Source: Streptomyces liangshanensis
GTDB taxonomy: Bacteria; Actinomycetota; Actinomycetes; Streptomycetales; Streptomycetaceae
Length of the DNA stretch: 64,000 bases
Direction: 5' to 3'
NCBI RefSeq assembly: GCF_011694815.1
Contig: NZ_CP050177.1
Coordinates: 4,317,001-4,381,000, forward strand
Below, in pieces: positions 15,769-25,023 of the stretch. The notes beneath the pieces were generated by a model. It was not told where the DNA came from and made no database searches. It saw only the letters and a list, made by a program, of their open reading frames with translations. The translations under genes and the position numbers were made by a program. Numbering within the stretch: position 1 is the stretch's first letter; every line of letters starts with the position of its first letter.

Positions 15769-16776
15769 ATGACCTCTCGCACCCCCGCCGTACCACCGGG
15801 CGCCGCCCCCGCCGTATCCCCGCGTGACCCCCGGGAGGCGCCGCCGGTCCTCGCCGAGGTCGTACGGTCCGGATTCATCGAGGGGCATCACCGCGGGACG
15901 CTGGTGCTGCTCGACGCGGACGGCGGGGTGGAGTTCGCGCTCGGCGACCCCGGGGCCCCGGTCTTCCCGCGCTCCAGCAACAAGCCGATGCAGGCGGCGG
16001 CGGTGCTGCGGGCGGGGCTGGACCTGGCGGGCGAGCGGTTGGCGCTGGCCGCGGCGAGCCATTCGGGCGAGGGGTTCCACCTCGATCTCGTACGGAAGAT
16101 GCTCGCCGAGCACGGGCTGAGCGCCGCCGATCTGCGGACGCCGCCGGACCTGCCGCTGGACCCGGTGGAAGCAGAAACGTTTCTTGCCGGGGGCGGGGTG
16201 CGGGACCGGGTGGTCATGAACTGCTCGGGCAAGCACGCGGCGATGCTGGCCGCGTGCGTCCTGAACGGCTGGCCGACCGACACCTACCTGGACCCGGCCC
16301 ATCCGCTCCAGCGGCTGGTCCACACGGTGGTCGAGGAGGCGTCGGGGGAGCGGGTCTCGGCGGTCGGTACGGACGGGTGCGGCGCCCCGCTGATGGCCAT
16401 CAGCCTCACCGGTCTCGCCCGCTCCTTCCGCCACTTCGTGCTCGCCGCGCCGGGCACGGCGGAACGGCGGGTGGCGGACGCGATGCGGGCGCACCCGGAG
16501 TACGTGGCGGGGACGCGCCGGCCGGACACCTGGCTGATGCGGGGGGTGCCGGGGGCGCTGTCCAAGATGGGCGCGGAGGCGGTCCAGGCGGTGGCGCTGC
16601 CGGACGGCCGCGCGCTGGCGTTCAAGATCGACGACGGCGGGATCCGCGCGCTGGGCCCGGTGCTGGCGCGGGCCCTGGAACTGCTGGGCGTCACGGCGGA
16701 GGCCCGCGACCGGATCGGCCACGCGCCACTGCTGGGCGGGGGCGCGGAGGTGGGGGTGGTGCGGGCGGCGTTCTGA
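15769..16776 (+). CDS. Asparaginase II-like protein (rhizobial type, PF06089)
   Basis: A 335-residue protein of the thermolabile L-asparaginase II / Rhizobium AnsA-type family. Recognisable segments are LAEVVRSGFIEGHHRGTLVLL, FPRSSNKPMQAAAVL, SHSGEGFHLD, NCSGKHAAMLAAC, GTDGCGAPLMAIS and KMGAEAV. The conserved SSNKP, Ser/Lys in SGKH and GTDGCG are the probable active-site elements. It should convert asparagine to aspartate and ammonia in the cytoplasm. It is 107 bp downstream of rsiG, with a short repeated GGCTCACGAGGCC between. Proximity to glnR is suggestive for nitrogen use but not proof of regulation. Confidence 0.87.
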   Translation: MTSRTPAVPPGAAPAVSPRDPREAPPVLAEVVRSGFIEGHHRGTLVLLDADGGVEFALGDPGAPVFPRSSNKPMQAAAVLRAGLDLAGERLALAAASHSGEGFHLDLVRKMLAEHGLSAADLRTPPDLPLDPVEAETFLAGGGVRDRVVMNCSGKHAAMLAACVLNGWPTDTYLDPAHPLQRLVHTVVEEASGERVSAVGTDGCGAPLMAISLTGLARSFRHFVLAAPGTAERRVADAMRAHPEYVAGTRRPDTWLMRGVPGALSKMGAEAVQAVALPDGRALAFKIDDGGIRALGPVLARALELLGVTAEARDRIGHAPLLGGGAEVGVVRAAF

Positions 16777-17105
16777 GGAGGTGCCTGGCGGGGGCCTGGG
16801 CGTGGGGGGCGGTGGGTCGGCCCTGACTGCGGGTTTGGGCCCGGGCCCCGGTCTTTGGCCCCCCGGCGCCCGGGACCCGGGACCCGGGACCCGGGGCAAG
16901 GTCCTGGCGCCCGGACTAGGCCCCGCCCTCTGGGCTTGGCGGCTCGGGCCCGGCCCCCGCTCGGGCCCGGGTGCCGGGCGACGCCGCCGGGCCGTTCTCG
17001 CCCCACGGCCCCACGGCCCCACGGGCTGCGCGGTCTCCCCGGTGGGGGCTTCTTCGGGGGAAATGGGTGTGCGGCTGAATGGGTGAACGGCATAGCGTGC
17101 GTTTC
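16777..17105. other. Gene-free GC-rich spacer with short tandem repeats
   Basis: No coding sequence is supported here. The stretch is extremely GC-rich and contains short direct repeats: three copies of ACCCGGG (about 16874-16894) and three of CCCCACGG (about 17002-17026). Open frames through it are low-complexity Gly/Pro/Arg. Confidence 0.6.
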
Positions 17106-18356
17106 ATGAGCCTTGAGGTCCGTACCGTCACCGACGCCGAGTTTCCCGACTGGCACCGCGCCCTGAACACCGGGTTCCTGCGGCCGCCCGTCTCGTCCGA
17201 CGAGGTGGTGGCGTCGCGCCGGGCCAATTCCGACCTGGAGCGTACGCGGGGCGCCTTCGACGAGGGGCGTTGCGTCGCGACGTTCCGGTCGTTCGCCCAG
17301 GAGCTGACCGTCGTCGGCGGCGCCACGCTGGCGGCCGACGCGATCTCGAACGTGACCGTCACCCCCACCCACCGCAGGCGCGGACTCCTCGGCCGGATGA
17401 TGGGCGCGGACCTGGCGGAGGCGAAGGAGCGCGGCGACGCGGTGGCCACGCTGATCGCGGCGGAGTACCCGATCTACGGGCGGTTCGGCTTCGGTCCCGC
17501 GACATGGGTCACGGAGTGGGCGATCGACGTGGCGCGTACCGGCCTCGACCCTCGCAGGTCCGGCCCGGACGACGGCGGCAGGATCGACCTGGTCGACATC
17601 GCCGACGTACGGAAGATCGGCCCCGAACTGCACGACCGGTTCCGGGTCACCCAGCCGGGCGCGATCGACCGCGACGAGCGCTGGTGGCGCCGGGAGACGG
17701 GGCTGGACGCGGCGGTCCTGCCGAGGACCGAGCCGTACTACGCCGTGTACCGCTCGGCGGCGGGCGAGCCGGAAGGCCTGGTCCGCTACTCGTCCGACGA
17801 CGCGTGGGGCGACTCCAAGACGCCGCTGTGCACCGCGTCGGTGCACAGCCTGATCGCGCTGACGCCGGCGGCGGAGCGCGCGTTGTGGCAGTACGTCTGC
17901 TCCATCGACTGGATCGCGACGGTGCGGACGGGGCACCGCGCTCCGGACGACCTGGTGACGCGTTTCCTGCCGGACCCGCGCGCGGCGCGCGTCGTCACGA
18001 ACGCGGACTACCTGTGGGTGCGGATCCTCGATGTCGTACGCGCCCTGGAGGCCCGTACGTACGCGGTGCCCGGCTCACTGGTCCTGGAGGTCGTGGACGG
18101 TACGGGCCTGGCCTCCGGCCGCTTCCGCCTGGACGCCTCCGGGACTGGCGACGCCTCCGCGACGTGCACCCCGACGACGGTGTCGCCCGATGTGGTGCTG
18201 GATGTAAGGGAGTTGGGGGCGCTGTACCTGGGTGACGAGTCGGCGCTGGTGCTGTCCGCGCTCGGGGCCCTGACGGAGGAGACGCCGGGTGCGGCGGCCC
18301 GGATGGACGTGTTGTTCTGTACGTCTCGGCGGCCTTGGTGCCCGGACATCTTCTGA
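17106..18356 (+). CDS. Eis-like GNAT N-acetyltransferase
   Basis: A 416-residue protein with an N-terminal GNAT domain ([16 protein letters not shown]; acetyl-CoA motif [15 protein letters not shown] at about 90-104; [12 protein letters not shown]) and a C-terminal sterol-carrier-like part ending in [13 protein letters not shown]. This layout matches the Eis family, whose members acetylate aminoglycosides or other amines. ATG 17106 is the likely start; an ATG 27 bp upstream has no better ribosome site. Substrate is unknown; a resistance role is possible by family analogy. Confidence 0.85.
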   Translation: MSLEVRTVTDAEFPDWHRALNTGFLRPPVSSDEVVASRRANSDLERTRGAFDEGRCVATFRSFAQELTVVGGATLAADAISNVTVTPTHRRRGLLGRMMGADLAEAKERGDAVATLIAAEYPIYGRFGFGPATWVTEWAIDVARTGLDPRRSGPDDGGRIDLVDIADVRKIGPELHDRFRVTQPGAIDRDERWWRRETGLDAAVLPRTEPYYAVYRSAAGEPEGLVRYSSDDAWGDSKTPLCTASVHSLIALTPAAERALWQYVCSIDWIATVRTGHRAPDDLVTRFLPDPRAARVVTNADYLWVRILDVVRALEARTYAVPGSLVLEVVDGTGLASGRFRLDASGTGDASATCTPTTVSPDVVLDVRELGALYLGDESALVLSALGALTEETPGAAARMDVLFCTSRRPWCPDIF

Positions 18357-18379
18357 GCGGCCGGTGCGGGTTACTGCTT

Positions 18380-18403
18380 TGTCCTCAATCGCCGGACGGG
18401 CTT
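18380..18403 (-). repeat. Extragenic repeat, inverted copy
   Basis: The sequence TCCTCAATCGCCGGACGGGC is the inverse of two copies found 240-300 bp downstream. The motif (CAGCCCGTCCGGCGWTTGAGGAC) is familiar from many Streptomyces intergenic regions. Confidence 0.75.
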
Positions 18404-18623
18404 GATTGTGCCCGCTGCGGGCCGTCTTTCGACTGAGGGTTGTCGCCGGGGGTCGGGCAGGGGCCATGTCCTGCACTGCATGTTTTACGTCGCGCGCAAC
18501 CAGTTGTTTGCGGTAACGCCCGTCACGCGACACAAAACACGCTCTACGTTCCGGACACGACCCCTGCCCGCCCCCCTTCCAGGCGCACGCCCAAACAACC
18601 CGCCCGCTCCGGGGGTTTTCTTT

Positions 18624-18702
18624 CAGCCCGTCCGGCGTTTGAGGACGTCCTTGACCCGCACGGGCAACGGGCCCCATCCAGCCCGTCCGGCGATTGAGGA
18701 CA
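18624..18702 (+). repeat. Two direct copies of the same extragenic repeat
   Basis: CAGCCCGTCCGGCGTTTGAG at 18624-18643 and CAGCCCGTCCGGCGATTGAG at 18679-18698, each followed by GAC or GACA. Together with the inverted copy at 18380 they flank a 220-bp AT-richer segment (about 18470-18600) in the 375-bp gap before the TetR gene. I see no gene in that gap. Confidence 0.8.
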
Positions 18703-18731
18703 GGTGGCGGGGACGCCGTAGCCTCGGGTGC

Positions 18732-19364
18732 ATGCACGAGCACACCCCCGGGCTGCGTGAGCGCAAGAAGCGGCGGCAGTACCAGGTCATCTCCGACACC
18801 GCCATCACCCTCTTCCTCGCCAAGGGCTTCGACCGCGTCTCCGTCGCCGAGATCGCCGCCGCCGCGGAGGTCTCCAAGCCGACCCTGTTCCGCTACTTCC
18901 CCGCCAAGGAAGACCTCGCGCTCCACCGCTTCGCCGACCACGAGGACGAGTCCGCCCGCGTCGTGGCCGGCCGGCCCGGTGGCACCGGGCCGCTCCAGGC
19001 GCTGCTGGGCCACCTCCTCGACGGGCTCGTGCGGCGCGACCCCGTCACCGGGCTCAGTGACCATCCGCAGGTGCTCGCGTTCCACCGGCTGCTGTACGGG
19101 ACGCCGAGCCTCGTCGCCCGCATGGCCGGGTACCAGCAGCGCAGCGAGGCCGCGCTGGCCGCCGCGCTCGGGGGCGGGATCGAGGGGGCGCTCGGCGCGG
19201 GGCAGGTCATCGCCGTGCTGCGGGTCCTCGCGCTGGAGAACTGGCGGCGCGTCGCGGCGGGTGAGAGCGCCGACGACGTGTACCCGGACGCGGTCGCCGC
19301 GGCCGAGCTGGCGTTCGGGCGGCTGCGCACCGGGCTGCCGGACGAGCCGGGTGAAGCTCAGTAA
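18732..19364 (+). CDS. TetR-family transcriptional regulator
   Basis: A 210-residue TetR protein. The N-terminal DNA-binding domain has RRQYQVISDTAITLFLAKGFDRVSVAEIAAAAEVSKPTLFRYFPAKEDL at about 14-62. The C-terminal ligand-binding part (about 80-200) resembles the common mycofactocin/antibiotic-type TetR C-terminus. The RYFPAKEDL end of the recognition helix is canonical. It lies 33 bp upstream of the HelD-like gene in the same direction, so it may control that gene; no clear palindrome was found between them. Confidence 0.88.
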   Translation: MHEHTPGLRERKKRRQYQVISDTAITLFLAKGFDRVSVAEIAAAAEVSKPTLFRYFPAKEDLALHRFADHEDESARVVAGRPGGTGPLQALLGHLLDGLVRRDPVTGLSDHPQVLAFHRLLYGTPSLVARMAGYQQRSEAALAAALGGGIEGALGAGQVIAVLRVLALENWRRVAAGESADDVYPDAVAAAELAFGRLRTGLPDEPGEAQ

Positions 19365-19397
19365 AATATGTGACTCGGTTGCGTTATTCTTGGTGGA

Positions 19398-21497
19398 ATG
19401 ACGGCCCCCGATCCTGACCTCGCCCGCGCACTCGACCGCGAACGGACCTACCACCAGACCTGCCGCACCGCCCTGACCGGCATGGTCGACGACGCGGCCG
19501 AGCAGGTCGTCACCGGCGAGAACGCCTTCGCGTCCGGCGCCGACGCCGAGGTGCTCGGGCGCCATCTGCGCAGCCGCGCCAAGGAGTTGCGCCTCGAACC
19601 CGACAGTCCGCTCTTCTTCGGGCGCCTCGACTTCGACGCCGCCGCGGGCGATCACAGCCGGCAGAGCTACCACATCGGCCGCCGCCGGATCAGCGAACAC
19701 CCCTCCGCCCCGCCCCTGGTCGTCGACTGGCGGGCGCCCGTCTCGCGCGCCTTCTACCGGGCGAGCGCGAGCGACCCGCAGGGCGTCGCCGTCCGGCGGC
19801 GGTTCGGCTGGGCGCCGTGGAGCAAGGGGGAGCCGGAGGACCTGACCGGCCTGGAGGACGAGTACTTCGCGACAGAGGGGGAGGAGGGGAGTGGTCCTGT
19901 TGGCGGGGCCGCGCCTTCCGGCGCCATCCTCGCCGGAGAGATCGAGCGCCCCCGCGTCGGCCCCATGCGGGACATCGCGGCCACGATCCAGCCCGAGCAG
20001 GACGAGTTGGTACGGTCCGAACTCGGCCGCTCCGTGTGCGTCCAGGGCGCCCCCGGCACCGGGAAGACCGCCGTCGGCCTGCACCGGGCCGCGTACCTGC
20101 TCTACACCTACCCGCAGCGGATCCAGCGCGCCGGACTGCTGATCCTCGGCCCCAACCGCACGTTCCTCGCGTACATCTCCGAAGTGCTGCCCGCCCTGGG
20201 CGAGATCGGCGTCCGGCAGTCGACCGTGCGCGACGAGATCGCTCGCCATGCGGTGCGTACGGAGGACTCGGCGGAAGCCGCCGCCGTCAAGCACGACGCC
20301 CGCATGGCGGAGGTGCTGCGCCGGGCGCTGTACGGGAGGGTGTCGGCGCCCGTCGAACCGCTCACCGTCCCGGACGGCTCGTACCGATGGCGGCTCGGGG
20401 TCGGGGAGTTGGAGGGGATCGTCGACGCGGTACGGGCCGAGGCCCCGCCGTACGCGACCGGGCGGGAGCGGGTCCGCAGCCGGGCGGTCCGGGCGCTCCA
20501 GCTCCAGGCGGAACGCCGGGCGGGGCCGCGGTCCGCGCGGTGGGTGCGGCAGGTGAGCGCCTCGCGGGGCGTCACGGCGTACCTGGACCGGGTCTGGCCG
20601 AAGGCCACCCCGGAGGAGGTGCTCGCGGGGCTGCTCGCGGATCCGGGGGTGCCGGGCGGGCCGTGCGACGGCGTCCTCGACCCGGCGGAACAGCGGGCCG
20701 TCCACCGCCCCCGCCGGAGCGTGCCGTCCGCGCGGACCGCCAGGACGCTGCCCTGGTCGGCGGCCGACCTGGTGCTGCTGGACGAACTCGCGGGCCTGAT
20801 CGAGCGTCCCGAGGGATACGCCCACGTGGTGATCGACGAGGCGCAGGACCTGTCCCCGATGGAGTGCCGCGCGATCGCGCGCCGCGCGGAGTTCGGCTCG
20901 CTGACCGTGCTGGGCGACCTGGCCCAGGGCACGACGCCGTGGGCGGCGCGCTCGTGGCCCGAACTCCTCGCGCATCTGGGCCGGTCGGAGGCGGCGGTGG
21001 TGCCGCTGACCGTCGGCTTCCGGGTGCCGGGTGCGGTGGTGGAGCTGGCCAACCGGCTGTTGGGGGCGCTGGACGTGGACGTACCTCCGTCACGATCCCT
21101 GCGCTCGGACGGGGAGTTGACGATCCGTCAGGTAGGCGGGGGCGGTGAGCTGTTGTCCGCCGTGGTACGCGCGGTACGGGCGGCGCTCGCGCGCGAGGGG
21201 TCGGTGGGGGTGATCGCGGACGGCCCGGAGGCGGCGCGGCTCCGTACGGCCCTCGCGGCGGCCGGCGTCGCCACGGCCGCGGCGGACGAACTCGGCGCCA
21301 CGGCGGCCCGGGTGACCGTGCTCCCCGCGAGCGAGGCGAAGGGCCTGGAGTACGACCACGTCGTCCTGGTCGAGCCCGCCGCGATCGCCGGGGCGGAGGC
21401 GCGGGGGCTGCACCAGCTGTACGTGGCGCTGACGCGCGCGGTCTCGCGACTGGACATCGTGCATCACCTCGCGCTGCCGGGGGAGTTGGGCGCTTGA
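19398..21497 (+). CDS. HelD-like RNA polymerase-recycling ATPase (paralogue 1)
   Basis: A 699-residue UvrD-like SF1 ATPase of the HelD family. An N-terminal helical arm (1-60) is followed by the family's PLVVDWRAPVSRAFYRA. The Walker A motif GAPGTGKT is at about 217-224, Walker B is HVVIDEAQDLSPME, and the C-terminal motifs are KGLEYDHVVLVEP and LYVALTRAVSRLDIV. HelD proteins bind RNA polymerase through the primary and secondary channels and clear stalled complexes, and HelR forms also displace rifamycins. No RAE-type palindrome lies upstream. Low-complexity insertions (EGEEGSGPVGGAAP) are present. It is a paralogue of the gene at 36031. Confidence 0.88.
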   Translation: MTAPDPDLARALDRERTYHQTCRTALTGMVDDAAEQVVTGENAFASGADAEVLGRHLRSRAKELRLEPDSPLFFGRLDFDAAAGDHSRQSYHIGRRRISEHPSAPPLVVDWRAPVSRAFYRASASDPQGVAVRRRFGWAPWSKGEPEDLTGLEDEYFATEGEEGSGPVGGAAPSGAILAGEIERPRVGPMRDIAATIQPEQDELVRSELGRSVCVQGAPGTGKTAVGLHRAAYLLYTYPQRIQRAGLLILGPNRTFLAYISEVLPALGEIGVRQSTVRDEIARHAVRTEDSAEAAAVKHDARMAEVLRRALYGRVSAPVEPLTVPDGSYRWRLGVGELEGIVDAVRAEAPPYATGRERVRSRAVRALQLQAERRAGPRSARWVRQVSASRGVTAYLDRVWPKATPEEVLAGLLADPGVPGGPCDGVLDPAEQRAVHRPRRSVPSARTARTLPWSAADLVLLDELAGLIERPEGYAHVVIDEAQDLSPMECRAIARRAEFGSLTVLGDLAQGTTPWAARSWPELLAHLGRSEAAVVPLTVGFRVPGAVVELANRLLGALDVDVPPSRSLRSDGELTIRQVGGGGELLSAVVRAVRAALAREGSVGVIADGPEAARLRTALAAAGVATAAADELGATAARVTVLPASEAKGLEYDHVVLVEPAAIAGAEARGLHQLYVALTRAVSRLDIVHHLALPGELGA

Positions 21498-21533
21498 ACG
21501 GCGGGGGAGGGGGTGGGGTTCTGGTGCGGGGTG

Positions 21534-21920
21534 CTGGTGGTCCGTACGGTCTCGGCGATCGTGCGGGCCACGGCCTCCGGTGGTACGTGGGTCGTGTCCA
21601 GGACCGTGGCCTCGCGGCGCAGCCAGGGCAGCGCCTCCTCGTACGGCGTGAGGTGGTCGAGCCGCCACCGTAGGGCCGAGGCGCTCTCGGGGGCGGTGTC
21701 CGTGCGGATGCGGGTGGTGAGGGTGTTCCGGTCAGTACGCCGCCGTGAGGACCGTCTGCGGTACGACGAGGGTGCCGCCCACGTAGTCGAGCACCTGGGC
21801 GGCGGCCTCCACGACGAGGCCGCGCCACGGCGTCCACTCCTGGAAGTCCCTGACGGGAACGGACTCTTTCGACGTGGTCGTCTTGCCCGCCCCGAAGGCG
21901 CCGTTCAGCCAGACCATCAT
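21534..21920 (-). pseudogene. Decayed AAA/P-loop nucleotide-kinase-like gene (internal deletions)
   Basis: ATG 21920 begins MMVWLNGAFGAGKTTTS, a P-loop start typical of a Streptomyces ATP-binding protein of about 180 residues. The frame jumps directly to RDFQEWTPWRGLVVEAAAQVLDYVGGT, so the segment usually between them (about 40 residues) is gone. A stop follows VLTAAY at 21732. Beyond it, another frame reads RWRLDHLTPYEEALPWLRREATVLDTTHVPPEAVARTIAE, matching the C-terminal part of the same family. At least two deletions, one causing a frameshift, have destroyed the gene. The end near 21534 abuts the HelD stop. Family identity is from pattern recall. Confidence 0.72.
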
Positions 21921-21946
21921 GGCGTCGAGGCTATAACCGGTGCGCG

Positions 21947-22903
21947 TTACGCCGATCGTGACGCCTGCGAGGACTCGATCATCTCCTCCGACACCCGCCA
22001 CAGCCGCGCCGCCGCCTCCGGGTCCAGGGCGTGGTCCGCGACCCCGCCGGGCGCGTCCCCCGGTACGTAGCGCACGGCCTCCTCGCAGTCCTCGAAGTAC
22101 CGGCCGCCCACGCCCTCGACCAGCGGTGAGGTCGCGACCAGGACGGCGGTGGCCGCGCCCTGCTGCGGCGTCTTGAACGCGCCCTCCGCGGCCACCGCCG
22201 CGTCGAGGTCCGCCTTGCTCATGTGCCGGGTCAGGTTCGACAGGATCGGGCCCGGGTGGGCCGCGTTGACGGTGATGCCGTCCGCGGCCCACCGCCGGTT
22301 CGCCTCGACCGCGAACAGGACGACGGCCGACTTGGACTGGGCGTAGGCGACCACCGGGTCGTACGGCCGGGTCAGGAAGTGGATGTCGTCGAAGTCCACC
22401 CCGGCCCGCACGTGCCCGCGTGAACTGAGCGCGACGACCCGTGCCCGGTCCGCCGCCGCGAGCGCCGGGTGCAGACCGGTGGTGAGGGCGAAGTGGCCGA
22501 GGTGGTTGGTGGCGAACTGCGTCTCCCAGCCTTCCGGCGTCCGCCATTCGGGTGTCATCATCACGCCCGCGTTGTTGACGAGGACGTGCAGGGGGCCGTC
22601 CCAGGCGGCGGTGAAGGCCGCGACGGAGGCCTGGTCGGCGAGGTCCAGCGGGGCGACGGCGAGGTTCTTGTTGCCGGTGGTCGCGGTGATGTCCTCGGCC
22701 GTACGCTCACCGGCCGCGACGTCCCGTACCGCCAGGGTCACCTCGGCGCCCGCCCCGGCGAGGGCGCGGGCCGTCTCGACGCCGATGCCGGAGGACGCGC
22801 CGGTCACGATCGCGCGCCGGCCGGTGAGATCGACGCCGGCGATCACCTCGGCCGCCGTGGACCGTGCGTCGAACGGGGTGGTGATACGGGCGTGCTCGGT
22901 CAT
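21947..22903 (-). CDS. Short-chain dehydrogenase/reductase
   Basis: A 318-residue classical-to-extended SDR. The Rossmann motif TGASSGIG is at about 37-44, NNAGVM around 113, LSSRGH (Ser) near 165, and the catalytic Tyr-Lys is in YAQSKSA. ATG 22903 has AAAGG 8-9 bp upstream; a longer frame to 23014 is unlikely. It resembles the retinol-dehydrogenase/light-dependent-reductase-like SDRs common in actinobacteria; substrate unknown. The short gap to the decayed kinase gene downstream suggests they were once cotranscribed. Confidence 0.88.
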   Translation of the reverse strand: MTEHARITTPFDARSTAAEVIAGVDLTGRRAIVTGASSGIGVETARALAGAGAEVTLAVRDVAAGERTAEDITATTGNKNLAVAPLDLADQASVAAFTAAWDGPLHVLVNNAGVMMTPEWRTPEGWETQFATNHLGHFALTTGLHPALAAADRARVVALSSRGHVRAGVDFDDIHFLTRPYDPVVAYAQSKSAVVLFAVEANRRWAADGITVNAAHPGPILSNLTRHMSKADLDAAVAAEGAFKTPQQGAATAVLVATSPLVEGVGGRYFEDCEEAVRYVPGDAPGGVADHALDPEAAARLWRVSEEMIESSQASRSA

Positions 22904-23271
22904 GGTGGTGCCTTTCTGCCGCTGCGGGGGTGCCGCGCCTGCCGTGCTCCCGGAGGTGCCGCACTTCCAGCGAACCACCGGCGGGCGGCCCCGGCAGGGC
23001 GGTACGGGGGCCACTTCCGCCGGGGGTCCGGCCTACCGGGGGTCGGGCGCACCGGGGGTCCGGCAGAACCCCTTTCGGGCGTCGGGTGCCGAAAGCGCCG
23101 GAGGGGGAGGAGGGGGAGGAGGGTCTCAGGGCTCCGCGGGGCCCCGCGAGAAGGCCGTACTGACTCTCCGTCACCTGGCGACCACTCAACTGTGTACATC
23201 AGCAAGGAAGATGACAGGAACGCCCGCCGCTCGCGCTTCATGCGCGACACGGTGATCGGTAGTATCCGCCT

Positions 23272-24603
23272 GTGACTCCCTCCCCACAGGACCCGCTGTT
23301 CTGGGCGCTGATACTCGCCGTCGTCCTGGTCGGATCCGGGGTGCTGATCCGTCGGTACCGCCTGGCCGCACGGGACGCCGAGGAACGGATCAGAGCCCTC
23401 CGCCGCGAGATCGACATCCGCGACGCCGAGGCCAGACACCTGGTCCACACGCGCGTCCCGACGCTGGTCCGGGGCATCTGGCAGGGACGGGACACCGGGG
23501 TACCCGCCGCGTTCCACCCGGCCCTGGCCGGGACGCCGTTCCTCGCCACGCACGAGGCGGTGCTCCAGCAGTTCCGTGAGGTGGCCACCCAGGCCACCGG
23601 GCGCGCCGAGGACGGCGCCAAGGCCGCCGTGTCCACCGTGACCCGGTCCATGCAGGGGCTGTTGAACGACACGACCAACGCGATCGACGCGATGCTGCGC
23701 CGGCACCACGACCCGGCCGTCCTGGCCGACGCCAACGACATCGACCACGCGAGCAGCCAGCTCGTGCGCCGCGCCCAGGCCGTGAACGTCCTGACCGGCT
23801 CCTGGCCCGGCCGCCAGCGCCGGGACTCGCCGCTGCTCGACGTCGTACGCGGCGGGGTGTCGAAGATCCGTGACTACGACCGGGTCAAGATCACCGGCGA
23901 GCCCGCGTACGGGGTGGTCAGCGGCTCGGTCGAACCCGTCGTCCTGGCGATCGCCGAGCTGCTCGACAACGCGGCCCGCCACTCCGAGCCCGGCTCCGAC
24001 GTGCAGGTCTGGTTCGTCCAGGCCCACAACGGGGTCAGTGTGATGATCGACGACTCCGGGGTCGGCCTCAAGCCGGAGGCCAAGGAGGCGGCGGCCCGGC
24101 TGCTGACGGGCGAGGAGGAGGTCCGGCTGACCCAGCTGGGCAGCCGGCCCAAGTTCGGCTTCCCCGTGGTGGGGGTGCTCGCGAAGCGGTACGGGTTCCG
24201 GGTCAGCGTCGACCAGGAGTCCATCTACGGCGGCGTACGGGCCGGGCTCTTCCTGCCGTCGGCCCTGCTGGTCACCGTCGACAGCGAGGAGCCCCGCGCG
24301 CGGCCGCACGGCCGGACCGGGGACGAGCGGGCGGCGGGGGCGGCCGAGGCCGACGGGAAGGCCACCGAGCCCGCCGACGTGGCGGCGACGTCCGCCCCCG
24401 GGGCCGAGGACGCCGACGAACCGCTCCTCCGTGCCGACGGGCTCCCGCAGCGCCGTCGCCGTACCACCGCACGCGCGCTCCCCGAAGAACGCACCGTCCC
24501 CGCGCCCCCCGTCCGGACCAGCCGCAATGTCGGGGCCTTCGCCCGGGGCGTCCGCAACGCACAAGACCGCCGTACTTCGGAATCAGAACGAGAGGACGAC
24601 TGA
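23272..24603 (+). CDS. cvnA: Conservon protein CvnA (histidine-kinase-like ATPase)
   Basis: A 443-residue membrane sensor-like protein. One N-terminal helix (PLFWALILAVVLVGSGVLI, about 7-26) is followed by a coiled helical region and a HATPase_c domain: N-box AIAELLDNAARHSEPGS, G1 box DDSGVGLKPEA, G2 box FGFPVVGVLAKRYG. The C-terminal 120 residues are low complexity. Conservons (cvn) are four-gene Streptomyces units thought to act as a membrane-bound G-protein-like signalling complex. GTG 23272; four tightly spaced or overlapping genes follow in order B, C, D, then P450s. Which S. coelicolor cvn set is the orthologue is not determined. Confidence 0.9.
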   Translation: MTPSPQDPLFWALILAVVLVGSGVLIRRYRLAARDAEERIRALRREIDIRDAEARHLVHTRVPTLVRGIWQGRDTGVPAAFHPALAGTPFLATHEAVLQQFREVATQATGRAEDGAKAAVSTVTRSMQGLLNDTTNAIDAMLRRHHDPAVLADANDIDHASSQLVRRAQAVNVLTGSWPGRQRRDSPLLDVVRGGVSKIRDYDRVKITGEPAYGVVSGSVEPVVLAIAELLDNAARHSEPGSDVQVWFVQAHNGVSVMIDDSGVGLKPEAKEAAARLLTGEEEVRLTQLGSRPKFGFPVVGVLAKRYGFRVSVDQESIYGGVRAGLFLPSALLVTVDSEEPRARPHGRTGDERAAGAAEADGKATEPADVAATSAPGAEDADEPLLRADGLPQRRRRTTARALPEERTVPAPPVRTSRNVGAFARGVRNAQDRRTSESEREDD

Positions 24604-24606
24604 CCC

Positions 24607-25023
24607 ATGACGAACTCAGTTTCCAAGGTGGGTGACCTCGGCTGGATTCTGGACGAGCTGCTCAGGACCCCCCACACGCTCCGCGCGATCCTGCTGTCCT
24701 CCGACGGCCTGATGTCCGCCGCCTCCGAGGGCGTCGAGCGCGACATGGCCGACCGCATGGCGGCCGCCGTCTCCGGCATGCAGGCGCTCAGCCGTGAGGC
24801 GGCCGAGTTCGCCGACTGCGAGGGGGCGTGGGAGATGACCATGATCCAGTACCGCGGCGGCTACCTCTTCGCCATGGCCGCCGGGGACGGTTCCTACCTC
24901 GCGCTCTCCGCCGACGGGGACGCGGACGTCGAGAACGTGTCGTACGCGATGGAGGAGACCGTCGACCGGCTCGGCCAGCAACTGGGCATCGCCTCGCGGG
25001 TCGTGACGGGCGCCGGCTCGTGA
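24607..25023 (+). CDS. cvnB: Conservon protein CvnB (roadblock/LC7)
   Basis: A 138-residue roadblock/LC7-domain protein: LGWILDELLRTPHTLRAILLSSDGLMSAASEGVERDMADRMAAAVSGMQALS is the typical N-terminal part. Roadblock proteins bind small GTPases and act as their activators or scaffolds; in conservons CvnB interacts with CvnD and CvnA. It starts 3 bp after cvnA and overlaps cvnC by 4 bp (GTGA). Confidence 0.92.
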   Translation: MTNSVSKVGDLGWILDELLRTPHTLRAILLSSDGLMSAASEGVERDMADRMAAAVSGMQALSREAAEFADCEGAWEMTMIQYRGGYLFAMAAGDGSYLALSADGDADVENVSYAMEETVDRLGQQLGIASRVVTGAGS

